This document shows positions 39,601 through 53,814 of a DNA stretch of 64,000 nt, piece by piece. The first letter of the stretch is position 1. Each line of letters begins with the position of its first letter. This stretch comes from Piromyces finnis (lineage: Eukaryota > Neocallimastigomycota > Neocallimastigomycetes > Neocallimastigales > Neocallimastigaceae). The stretch lies in assembly GCA_002104945.1 (NCBI GenBank), contig MCFH01000036.1:200001-264000 (forward strand). Reading direction: 5' to 3'. Made by a program: the position numbers and the translations under genes. Below the pieces are notes generated by a model. It was not told the DNA's origin. It did no database searches and worked only from the letters and a program-made list of their open reading frames with translations.

Positions 39601-40930
39601 CATCAAACTTTTTTATGGTGGATAGTTCAACTTTGTCCCATTGATTAAGAACATCTAAAGATGGTACACCAAATAACTTTTTAATAAGTAGTTTTAATGT
39701 TTCAATATTATTTATTTTACTAGAGGATAAAAGGATCTTTTCAAAACTACTGGTTGTCATATCAAATGGTTCCGGGTGATAGCTTTTGTTTATAAATGTT
39801 TCTTCAACGATAAGATTTATATACAAAGGATTACTTATTTTGCATAAAGCCAATAAAATTTTCCCTACATTTGCATTAGTAAACTCTAATGTTTTGTTAT
39901 TAAACATTAATGTGACAAAGTATTGAAAAATACTAATAATTTTTATTTGACTTGATGCTAATAGAAGTGTTTCTATTTGAGGATCTATATTAAAATTAAC
40001 CGATTCATGATTTAATAATTGATCTATGACATATTTTAAAAAATCATCATCTACTATTTCTTGAACAGCCAAGAAAACTTCTTCAATCATTGAAAAACTC
40101 ATTTTGCAATTTAATAATTCATTAATAAAATACTTTAATATTGAGAGTGTATCATTATGAACTTGCTTTAAAAATAATAAAGTAGTAGCAATATTGATAT
40201 TTTCCAATGTGAAAGTTTTATGATGTAAGGATTTTTCGAGCATTAATTTTATTAAATCATGAGGGTAATTATTTTGATTAACGTATTCAATTATTCTTAG
40301 TAAAACCGCTTCAAAACTAACGACTTTAAAATTAAATGTTTTATGTGTGATACAATTTTCAATCGTTGACTTTACCAAGTCTGTACTATTGTAAGTATTA
40401 CAAACGGTTTTTAATATATTTTCAAATTTTATTAATTTAAAATCAAAAGATGGGTGAGATAAAGATTTTTTGATAAAAAAATCGATAAATACAGTGCTAC
40501 CCATGTCACTAATATATTCCATATCTTCCACGCCAATTTCCCATATATTGAATAATACCTTTTCAAAACAAATTTTCTTGAATGAAAATTTTGTATTATC
40601 TAACAAAGTAGTAATTAAAAATTTTAAAATATCAATTCTTTGTTGAATTTTCTCGGGTTTAAAAAACTTTTTTGAGAAATATAATTCCATGTTAAACTTG
40701 TTAAAATCAAATTGTTTACTATTCACTAATTTTTCTACGAAAACATAATTATCATTTTCTAATAACTCATCAATTAATTCACATAATAGATATTCATTAA
40801 AATTGGAATTGTGGTTAATACCACAGTTTTCAAAAAATAAATCTATGGCCTCAGTATTATTTGAATAAAAGGCTTTTTCATACCAATCATTTTTATTGGA
40901 AAACTTTAACTCTTCCTTACCTATCATCAT
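36647..40930 (-). CDS. Giant ankyrin-repeat protein, 1427 aa, single exon
   Basis: The protein begins MMIGKEELKFSNKNDW and reads without interruption to the stop at 36647. From about residue 490 to 1400 it is a tandem array of roughly 25 ankyrin repeats of about 33-35 residues, with the usual TPL..AI..GN..IVKYLIDHGADVN consensus; clear examples are TPLLSAIHEKNLSIVKYLID and TPLITAIQIKNIDISIIHYL. Ankyrin arrays bind other proteins; no catalytic or membrane domain is attached, so the partner is unknown. Residues about 70-425 form a different array of 37-46 residue units (see findings). A short non-repeat C-terminus (YFEVKELFNQIPNSWN) ends the protein. The lack of introns in 4.3 kb contrasts with the intron-rich genes around it. 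Family-level identity is certain, cellular role unknown. Confidence 0.93.
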   Translation of the reverse strand: MMIGKEELKFSNKNDWYEKAFYSNNTEAIDLFFENCGINHNSNFNEYLLCELIDELLENDNYVFVEKLVNSKQFDFNKFNMELYFSKKFFKPEKIQQRIDILKFLITTLLDNTKFSFKKICFEKVLFNIWEIGVEDMEYISDMGSTVFIDFFIKKSLSHPSFDFKLIKFENILKTVCNTYNSTDLVKSTIENCITHKTFNFKVVSFEAVLLRIIEYVNQNNYPHDLIKLMLEKSLHHKTFTLENINIATTLLFLKQVHNDTLSILKYFINELLNCKMSFSMIEEVFLAVQEIVDDDFLKYVIDQLLNHESVNFNIDPQIETLLLASSQIKIISIFQYFVTLMFNNKTLEFTNANVGKILLALCKISNPLYINLIVEETFINKSYHPEPFDMTTSSFEKILLSSSKINNIETLKLLIKKLFGVPSLDVLNQWDKVELSTIKKFDVQNLSLIANILIKLHQYQPLKYLLENQELKKVIDLNVPDKNGDLPMITASFMDLDIFEYLLDQKISNNVTDTNDTPLFILALKNKNYNVLQQLFKRNLPVPVNHLSLVNAIYNNNVEVVKAIMEKTKNQDDNEFSMNYFTPLILSYLLGHQEIYKMLVQYLDVNELDYYGYSILHYAILKEDHETIKCLVAMDANVNFKRNKNHYGHSALDIALKIKNTKIFSMLLESDTLLLNEMVEPGEMPLLTLIKSDVFTVEEKVSLLKQFDKKGLNINCFDSNGNSVLMYVTDHIDIQIMEYLALYHSQCITFEVVKDMVYKGRLDILKMLISNYIDINAVDGYGNNLLIYAFETGNDIIIKYLIKQGIKVIKICNVLIEKLIHKDKLYLIKLLIPKFIGYDSKDENLEDPMIYAINAEATDILGYFLDCGANIYTCLYFAILNRKVNSVNYLIERGVDVNSLFVNKNITPLMQAINTGDADILKCIIDAGAKINQEDDCYNTPFMKVCNTMNQDMIKCLVEGGIDINKIYSWGDTALTYAISFSKSLKLVEYLVDLGADVNKPNDDGDTPLLSAIHEKNLSIVKYLIDQGADPNLKDGQGETPLITAIQIKNIDISIIHYLIEHGADVNGKGIKGKTPFYYAVKFGNIDIVKYLIDHGAVVKTKNKTINIDLIHAVKINAMETIKHLMKTEVNTEKNYWGDIPLFYAIENENIEAVNYLIQQGAEVNTGNRWNKNPLNVAIQTENLAIIHSLVKYGAIVHVLSLNDGQHQVELKDIPPLVLAIQTGNVDIVKCLIDSGAEVYTEYDAKDNPLINAVTYGNSQMVRYLLEHEANVQRIEHNLSHALITAIQQRKIGIMKCLIDYGVNPNITKYYNSYLEGTALIFAIRTTNLGLVKYLVEHGADVNFEAIDEMNGQSCSTPLINAIRIQDIDMIKYLIEQGANIYQEDHNHLLPSPYYMIHEIISLEEEPLDFYFEVKELFNQIPNSWN

Positions 40931-42298
40931 GACTTTTTTTTTTTTTATTTTTATATATTATTTTGTAATTTTAATTATATATATTTTTTATTAAATTGGT
41001 TCAATAAAAAATATATTATCGAGTGTATCTTAATTTATTTTTTATTATTATTATTGTTTTAAAATATTATATTTCTTATTTATTTATATTTTTATCGGAA
41101 CCTTGGTTATATAATTGACTTTTACTTTACGATTAAACTTGGACTTTACGTTTTTTATTATTTAATATGATTTTTTTTTTTTTTTTAAATTATTATATTA
41201 TAAATAAACAACAATACATTATATATTTTATGTAAAATTATCAGTTTCTAATGGTAAAGTAAAAAAAATGGTTATATGTTTATATAGGAAGGAATGTGTC
41301 AAAACATCTTTTTTTTTTTTTCCTAATAAATGATTAGTAAATTTTTAAATGAAAAGTTTCTTTTATTTTTTATAAGCCTTTTTTTTTTTTTTTTTTTTCC
41401 ATTTTCCTTATTTATTTATTTATTTTTTTATATATTACCATTTAATATTTTTAATATAATTAATATAAAATATCCAAAATTTTTTTACTAAATAAAGCAA
41501 ATTAAATAAAATTAATAAAGTTTAATTTATTAAATTAATTTTATTAAATCTTGATTTATTTAAACTTTTTTGATAGAATTTCTATAAAAGAAAAAAGTTG
41601 TTTACTTTTATAAAAAGGTCACTTTTTAAAAAAAGAATATTTATATGAATATTTAATATTTTTTTTTTTTAAAAAAAAGATACCTTTAAAAAACATGGAA
41701 ATGACTTATTTATTTATATATTATTATATTATATTACATTTAATAAATAAGAACTCTAAAATTAAGTAAGATCAATTATTTCTTTTGATCAAAAGTTACC
41801 AAGAACAACTAATTAAATTTTCTAAAGTCTCTTGTTACATTATTGTAATGCATTGGATTTTGTTTTTATTTATTTGCTTTGGTTATTTTTATGTTTATTT
41901 ATTATTATTTTTAATACCACTTCATTTTGTATTACTTTGTTGCTGCACTGTTATATAATATAAATATATTAATATATAATTTCTAATATAATTTATTAAA
42001 TAAGAAATCTATTATATGAATTAAATGCTGTTTTAAACAATAAAAAAAAAAAATAAAATCAATTATTCTTTCATTTATTGACATGTCATATCTTTTTTTA
42101 TAAATGAAAAGAGTACGGATATATGGTTGTATAGTTGTATAATTTTGATTTTTTAAATATATATATATATCAAAAAAAAAAAAAAATAGTCCAAAATTAT
42201 AGCACATAAATAAAAAGATTAACTATGTAATAATTTATTTAATATATAACAACAACAACAATAACAACAACAACAATAACAACAACAACAACAACAAC

Positions 42299-42359
<61 letters not shown>

Positions 42360-42530
42360 TGCAGAAATGTGGGTATTTTATAATGTAAAAATTAAAATAT
42401 TTCCTTTCTTATAGACTTACATTCATTATGTAACATAATAAAATTAATGGGTAAAAAAAAATTGTATTTTTATAATTTTTTTTATTAATTTTTTTTTTTT
42501 TTATATTATTACTATCAAAGAATCCTTTAA
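40931..42530. other. Intergenic DNA upstream of the ankyrin gene
   Basis: Homopolymers and AT-rich spacer. The small frame at 41983-42207 lacks protein-like composition. An (AAC/AAT)n microsatellite is listed separately. Confidence 0.6.
42250..42359. repeat. Compound (AAC)n-(AAT)n microsatellite
   Basis: AAC triplets with AAT interruptions from 42250 switch to pure AAT near 42300 and run to 42359, just 3' of the TTC14-like gene. Confidence 0.95.
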
Positions 42531-44087
42531 TTATTTATTATCTTCTTCAATTTCTTTAGGATGCTCACTTTGTTTTGAAGATTGTGAATATTTTCTATTA
42601 CTTTCTCCATCACTATCTTTATTATAATGATGGCCATCATCTTTTCTTCTTTTACTGTGACTTTTATGATGATGATAACTTTGTCTTTTTCTTTTTGAGG
42701 AATGATGATAATTCTCACTATCATTACTTTCGCTGTTACTATAATCATTCCCACTTTCACTACCACTTTCATTTCTATGATGGTGAGATTTTTTTTCTTT
42801 TTTATGGTTATCATTTGAATAATGTTTGCTACTATAACTAGATATAGAGGATGAATCGCTTACAGAGGAATCACTAGAATCACTGGAATAATCAGATGAT
42901 GATGATTCATCTGATGAAGATGGATCACTAGAATACCTTGAAGAATGATGTCTGCTATGCTTTCTTCTACTGGAACTATGTCGATGACTTTTACTCCTAC
43001 TACTATGATGTCTCCTATGTTTTTTTGAACTTCTACTTCGCTTTCTGTTATGCCTTTTTCTTTTTTTCTTTTTAGATTTTGAATTTAAATCTTCCCTTGA
43101 TGGTGAAGTAACAATCATATCCATAAACAATGGTGAAGTGATTAATTTACTATTATCTAAAATAAGATCCTATAAAATTATATAATGATTATTTTAAAAG
43201 GATAAATAGTATGGATATAGATTTAATGGATATATGTATATGAATAAAAGAGGAATAGTTAACATTTATTGGAAAAAAAAAAAAAAAAAAAAATACATAT
43301 ATTATTATTAATAATAAAATAATTATATTTTTCAATAATTGAAATAATTTTTAAATAAAATAAAAAATACCTCTTTTGATTGTGCTTCTCTTTTATTTCT
43401 TTCTTCTTCTTCTATCTTTTTACGTTCTATTTCTTTTATTTTATCTTCTTCTGCTTTTCGATTTTGAGTTGCTTTTAAATATTTCTTAGCATTGGCACAT
43501 TTAGGATCGATTTGTAATGCCTTTTCAAAATTCCTAATAGCTAAAACGTAATGTTCTTGATTTGCATAACTTTTTTTTTTTTTTAGTAATTAATAATGAA
43601 AGCATTGGAATTGAATTTAAATATAATTTAAAATTAAATTTTAGAAAAAATAACTTAACATTATATATAATATAGTTTCACCTTAACGAAATAAAATAAT
43701 TATAATAAAAAAAAATAAAAGTAAATCAAAATTAAATTCTTACGCTGCTCCTTTTGCAACATATGCATCTACACAATCAGGATCTATTTCAATGGCATGA
43801 TTGTATATTTTAATAGCTTTTTCATACTCATTAGATTTTGCTAGTGTAACACCTTTATATGTCCTTTAATATATATATGTATATATAAAAAAAGTATTTA
43901 TAATAATTTTATTAAATAAAAATTCATTTAATTATATGCTTGTTAAAAAAAAAAAAAAGGATGTTGTGAATATCGTTTTAATATATAATTGAAATATTAC
44001 AATTCATGGGACCAGACACTATTTTGCTTTTTACGCATGTCAAGATAATCCCAATCTTTTTCTTCATTGCTTTAATATTTCCATTGT

Positions 44088-44121
<34 letters not shown>

Positions 44122-44643
44122 CCGTTTCAAATAATTATGTATAATATATGCAATTAGAAATATAATTTCATTAAATAATATAATAAAAAGAAAATAATTT
44201 AATAATTAATGATAAAAAAAAATATAATTATGAATATAATTATAATTATTTTATTAATATATAGATATTATTGGTATTAATTATTTGTATTAAACATACT
44301 TGCTATCTTGAGGGGTATATGTATTTTGGGTACTCAAAAGAGAAGAAAAATATTTATGGGTATCAATGCCCCAATGCATTGTCCATTCATCTAATGCAAA
44401 AGGATTATTTTCATTATAATATTTTTCTATGATGGACCTTGGAGAGGAAGTTGGTGAAATATCTCTTAACCAATGCTCTACTTTTGATTTATAATTATTT
44501 TTAGCTATAAGTTGGTCAAGTTGTTTATCAATATCAACAATATTGATATTCTTTTGGGAGGAGGAATTAAGCGTCGAATTATCATTTTCTTGTTCTTTTA
44601 CGATATCATAATCTTTATTTTCTGTTGACATTATATTTTCCAT
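42531..44643 (-). CDS. TTC14-like protein: two TPR motifs plus Ser/Arg/His-rich tail, five exons, 456 aa
   Basis: Exons: 44643-44300, 44069-44001, 43863-43744, 43569-43371, 43169-42531; phases agree throughout. Exon 2 encodes YLDMRKKQNSVWSHEL, and exons 3-4 encode two TPR motifs (about residues 140-177, YKGVTLAKSNEYEKAIKIYN, and 178-211, ANQEHYVLAIRNFEKALQID), then a Lys/Glu-rich helix. The order RKKQ.S.W followed by paired TPRs is the pattern of the TTC14 family. Exon 5 is a Ser/Arg/His/Lys-rich, SR-like tail with KKKKRKRHNRKRSRS and many SSD repeats, suggesting a nuclear speckle or RNA-processing location. The S1 RNA-binding domain found in animal TTC14 is absent in this model; the N-terminal 114 residues instead carry VEHWLRDISPTSSPRSIIEK. 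Acceptors of introns 1-3 read AAG, not YAG. Exon 2 is the least certain boundary. Confidence 0.78.
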
Positions 44644-44644
44644 A

Positions 44645-44695
44645 TTTTATTTTATTTTATTTTATTTTATTTTATTTTATTTTATTTTATTTTTT
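44645..44695. repeat. (ATTTT)n pentamer repeat just upstream of the TTC14-like start codon
   Basis: About nine tandem TTTTA units abut the ATG on its 5' side, so on the transcript the leader would be an (AAAAT)n tract. This may affect the transcription start or leader length. Confidence 0.92.
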
Positions 44696-45192
44696 TTATA
44701 TTATCATATTATTATTGCCAAGTAAAAAAAAAAAGTATTTATTCTCTAAGTGAAATCAAACTTATGAAAAATAAAAAAAAAATAAAAAAAATAAAAATTA
44801 AACTATAATGCGTATATTTTTATTTAAAAATTAAATGTAAAAAAAATTTTTTTTTTTTTTTTTTTTTACTATTTTAACACAAAATATTTAATAAAATATT
44901 AAAATATATTTATTTATTTAATGGTTTAAAAAAAATATTATTATCATTATTACTGTAAAAAGTAAAAAAAAAAAAAAAAAAAAACTAATTAATAAAGGAA
45001 CTACAATATATATATATGTATTTTTTTTTTTTGTGTGTGTGTAGTATGTATTTTTAAATTATATAAAAAATTTATATTAAATAAAAAAAAATTTAAAAAA
45101 AAAAAAACAATCTTTCTTTGTATTTTGTATACATATTAAATAAAGAAATTTATTGATACTCTTCTCTATTTTTTTTTTTCCTTTCATTTTAC
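44696..45192. other. Intergenic DNA between TTC14-like and GH31 genes
   Basis: AT homopolymers and a short GTGTGTGTG run at about 45032-45042. Must contain the 3' UTR of the GH31 gene. Nothing else is visible. Confidence 0.6.
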
Positions 45193-49797
<4,605 letters not shown>

Positions 49798-50791
49798 TTT
49801 CAATCGAATTTACTATTTCCTGAATATTTTTGTATAAAATATATTTAAATGTTATTGAATATAGAGTAGATATTTAAGAGTTGATTTGTTGACAGATAGA
49901 TAGATAAAAATAAAATTGAAATTGATTTTTCCTACTTTAAAAATGATATTCTTATGATTTTATATATTATAACAATAAAAAAAAAAAAAGATATAAATAA
50001 CTTATATTATTAAAACTAGAAAAAAAAATAGCAATAGAAAAGTTATACTATTTATTATAATAAATAAATGGTTAATTATTAGGATGGACACACCTACTTT
50101 TTATTATTTAAATTTTTTTATAGAAAGAGATAAAAAAATAAATTTTTTTTTTTTTTTTGATTATTAAATGTGGTGGGATTAATTAAAAAAATTTTTTGAT
50201 TATAAATTTAGAATTTTTTTTTTACATGTTCAATTATTCACTTTTTAAATAATATTTTAAATGAAAATTTATGAGATTAATACCAAAGAATTCCAATAGT
50301 ATAAAACTATATAAGAAAAAAAAAAAGACTTTTCATATTTCTATTTAATTGCTTTTTTTTTAAAAAAAAAAAAAAGGGCCTTTTATTGACCATCCTTTTT
50401 GTCGTCAAGGAAATTTTTATTACCTAAAATGAGGAGCTTTTGGCCCTAATTGATCCACTAAGTTTTTTTATTATTTTTTAAAATTTTAGATCGAAATTAT
50501 AATTTTTAAAACTTTATATTTAATCAATCAATACATCAGCCACGTTATATAACAATATTGATATAAAATTGAAATAAGATAAAACATAATATTATGGTTA
50601 TAAGCCTTAAAATAATAATTTAAAAAGAGCCAATCATTCATATGATTTTTTTTTATTTTTTATTTTTTTGAATAATTAAAAAAAAAAAAAAAAAAAAATT
50701 AAATAGAAAGAAAAAAAGAAAGTCTTTCAATAGTGAAAAGTTATTCTTTTTTTTTTAAAAAACAGTTTATTTTAATAATAATATTAATAAC
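49798..50791. other. Divergent intergenic region between GH31 and the methyltransferase-like gene
   Basis: About 1 kb shared 5' region. A small more complex patch at 50370-50470 stands out; the rest is AT homopolymers. No TATA-like element can be singled out in such AT-rich DNA. Confidence 0.55.
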
Positions 50792-52536
50792 ATGCCAAGT
50801 TCGAATATAAAAAAAGCTAAAAACGATTTAGGAAAAATTATTGCTTCATTAAATGATGAAGAACTTCACGAATTTATTCATTACCTTAAGGAAGCTGTCT
50901 GTAAGAATTTATTAAAAAGAAACGTCAATAATAAAATATTATATATGCCATTTCAATTGAAATTGTTTTTATAAGAGTATAAATAAAAATATTAGTGAAA
51001 TGATATATTTATTTATACCCATTACATATTTATTATTAAAAAAAAAAAACGATAAAAAAATTAATTTTATTTCTATATTATTTATTTATTCCTTTCATTT
51101 AAATAAAAAAAAAAAAAAAAAAAATGAAATTTCCAAAATTCAATTCAAAATTCAATTCAAATCTATTCATATTAAAAATTTTAATATTTCTATCCAATTA
51201 ACTAAAGCTCAACAAGAAAAAATTGATTGTCATTGTTCAGAAGATTTAGATGAAGAATATGAAAGAGAACAAGAAGAAGATAGAATTGCTGAAGCTAATG
51301 AACAATTAAATAAAATTGTTTTAGATTTAAGAAAAAAGCTTCCATTAAACGCTGAAGCTCCAGATGAAACTATTACTATTCCAAAGAATTCTAAAGAAGT
51401 AATATATATATATATTATATAAATTTTTTAAAATAAAAATTTAACCATTTCAATTAATTTTTTTTTTTAAATTATTTATTAATCCAAAAAATATATTATT
51501 ATTTCCAAATATATATGTTTAAAAACATATTTTTTATATACAAAAACATTAAAATGAAAAGTTTGAAGGTTACACTAAGGAAAATACTGTCAATGTAGAT
51601 TCCTTTTTATACGATGAAAAAGCTTTAGACGAATTAGAAGAAAGTGGAAAGTTTTCATTCAACTATTGTGCTGACTGTTTATCAAAAAATGTTAAACCAT
51701 TAAACTTTATTTCACATTCTGCTTCCATAGTAAAGCTTAACTATTTATTCAATGTTGCCTTAAAGGATGAAATAAAAGATATTCATAATTTAGTTGATGT
51801 TGGTTCTCGTTTAGGTGCTGTTTTATACACTGTAAGAATAAAATAATTTTATTATCATTTTAAATATAATATTATAATATACATAATATATATATATGAT
51901 GCACCTTTGGTTTATAATTAATTATATATTTAATTTTTATAAAAAATAAATATCTATTAAAAAAAAAAAAGGCCTACTATTATACCCCAATTGAAAAGAT
52001 TATTGGTATTGAATTAAATCCAACCTTTTCACGTTTAACTAAAATGTTATTGAGGATTATAGTATGAATGAAGAACGTATTTCCGTTTTCTGTGATAATA
52101 TTTTAAATCGTGCTACCGAACTTCAAAATGCTAACATTGTAGTTTTAAATAATGTTTTCCAATTCTTTATTAAAAAGAAGGCATCTCAACGTAACTTATG
52201 GAAGTTCTTACATGACAATATTACTAAAAAGGGTACTATCATTGTTACTATGCCATCATTAGAAGAACAATTAGCCGAAGTTAATGTATGTTAATCTTTC
52301 CATAATCAATTTTATTTTAAACTTGTATATACTTTTCATGTTTTTATTTCATTTAGCTTTAATACATCAGATTTGTAAATTGTTTATTTTATTAATTCTT
52401 TATTAATTTATAATATTAGTCACCAATTAGAGTCGATCAATGGCTTGATTCTTTCCATTTAGAAAGAGATTTATCAATGTACGATGAAAATGATGCTGAG
52501 GATATCATGAATATGTTCTTCTACCGTGTTAAATAG
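50792..52536 (+). CDS. Conserved SAM-dependent methyltransferase-like protein, five exons, with a one-base frameshift in exon 4
   Basis: Exons: 50792-50900, 51208-51398, 51562-51831, 51972-52285, 52420-52536. Exons 1-3 and 5 join in phase; exon 4 is 314 nt, one short of a multiple of three, and the frame breaks inside AAAA at 52041-52044, where one extra A would restore continuity between RLTK and EDYSMNEERIS. The intended product is about 333 residues. The sequence shows a Rossmann-type class I methyltransferase core: motif I NLVDVGSRLGAVLYT (176-190), an acidic ribose-binding position E204 in IIGIELNP, and a later strand NIVVLNNVFQF. Before motif I are SHSASIVKLNYLF and a Cys pair CADC; the N-terminus is helical and Glu-rich (SEDLDEEYEREQEEDRIAEA). 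The motif set resembles an uncharacterised conserved eukaryotic family and, loosely, DOT1-type enzymes; the substrate is unknown. The exon 1 to 2 junction is the least certain. Confidence 0.72.
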
Positions 52537-53387
52537 ATGAAATTAGGGAGGGAGGAATTAAAACAAAAAACGAAAAAAAAAAAAAACTACATATATATAA
52601 TTAATACCTTTGTTTAATCATCCATTACGATTGTATTATAACATTTAGATTTATAAGTAATATGATAATAATAAAAAAAAAAAAAATAGAATGAATCTTT
52701 AATGTGTAATATCTTAAGCTATAAAATATGTTAATTGATTTATATTTAATAATTACATTTTTTATTAAAGGTTTTTATATATATTACTATTAAAACAAAG
52801 TCATTCAAAATATATAAAAGTAAAAAATTATTTTTTTTTATTTATTTATTTTTTTTCTTTTTAAACACTTTAAAAAAAAAAACTTTGTCTTTTAATTTTA
52901 ATTAGTTTATAAAAAAAATACTAAAAATTATTCTATTTGTCGTTTTTTTTTTTTTTTTTTTTTTTGTCTGTCTTTATAGCATATCGTCAATTCTATATTT
53001 TCTAAAAAATAAAAAAAAAAAAATTATATAATAAAAGTAATACAAATTAAAAAAAAAAAAAAATGAAAAAATTAACAGAAAATTTAAGACATTAATTAAA
53101 AAAAAAAAAAAAAGGTAATAATACAAAAGGAATACAAAAAAAAAAAAAAAAGGTGGAAAAAGGTTTGTGAAATGATTAACTTTTTAAATATAAATATAAA
53201 AATTCATTAAATAATAATAGAAGAAGAAGGAAAAAAAAAAAACAAATCTATTATTATTTATAAAAGGTTACTTTTTTTATATTTAATTGGTATTTATATT
53301 ATTTTAAAATAGGTAAATGGCTTTTTTTTTTTTTTGTTTTTTTTTTTTTTTTTCTTATTTTTTAAAAAAATATATTAAAAAAAAAAC

Positions 53388-53419
<32 letters not shown>

Positions 53420-53531
53420 TAAATATCTTTTGTATATATTTATTTAAAGAAAAAAATAATCTTTTTTTTTTTTTTTTTGAAATATTTTATGTTATGAAAA
53501 CATTTTTTTTTTATAAATTTCAAAATGATAA
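52537..53531. other. Intergenic DNA left of the retrotransposon
   Basis: A- and T-runs, a short ATT array at 53390-53417 and no coding signal. The frame at 53317-53559 consists of translated T-runs and runs into the LTR. Confidence 0.6.
53527..53531 (+). repeat. Target-site duplication GATAA, left copy
   Basis: The five bases directly before the 5' LTR are GATAA, identical to the five bases after the 3' LTR. A 5-bp duplication is the standard for Ty1/copia integrases. Confidence 0.93.
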
Positions 53532-53766
53532 TGTGAAAATAAAATACATTCCAAAATAATATTTTATGTATTTTTTATGTATTTGTATTTTATAAAATTA
53601 TAAATTAATATTGTACTACATTTTTATTCTTTGGTTATTTTTTAATAAAAAGATTTTAAGAAAGTTACAATATTTATATTATAAAATAAATATAAATAAA
53701 TAAAAGATTATAAAAACCCAAATAGTTTTATAAATAAATTTAAGTGTAAACTAAATTTATCTGACA
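53532..53766 (+). repeat. 5' LTR, 235 bp
   Basis: Begins TGTGAAAATAAAATAC and ends AATTTATCTGACA. It carries terminal TG...CA dinucleotides and is identical to the 3' LTR. The short length fits compact copia-type elements. Confidence 0.96.
53709..53716 (+). promoter_or_regulatory. Candidate TATA box of the retrotransposon LTR
   Basis: TATAAAAA followed by CCCAAATAG lies about 50 bp before the LTR end; the same site is at 59468-59475 in the 3' LTR. In DNA this AT-rich a TATA match is weak evidence; the following CCC makes it stand out a little. Confidence 0.35.
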
Positions 53767-53787
53767 GATTAAGAGTCTCAATTGCTC
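53767..53787 (+). other. Primer-binding site complementary to the anticodon arm of a tRNA-Lys(CUU)
   Basis: The 21 bases right after the 5' LTR begin GATTAAGAGTCTCAATTG. Their complement contains TGAGACTCTTAATC, in which CTCTTAA is an anticodon loop with anticodon CUU (Lys), and TGAGA can pair with TCTCA as the anticodon stem. No TGG, the complement of a tRNA CCA end, is present. This points to priming by a tRNA fragment ending near nucleotide 39-40, as in Drosophila copia, which uses half of initiator tRNA-Met. The choice of tRNA-Lys is inferred from the loop sequence. Confidence 0.75.
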
Positions 53788-53814
53788 TTATATTTAAGTA
53801 AGTTTTTTTTTAAT

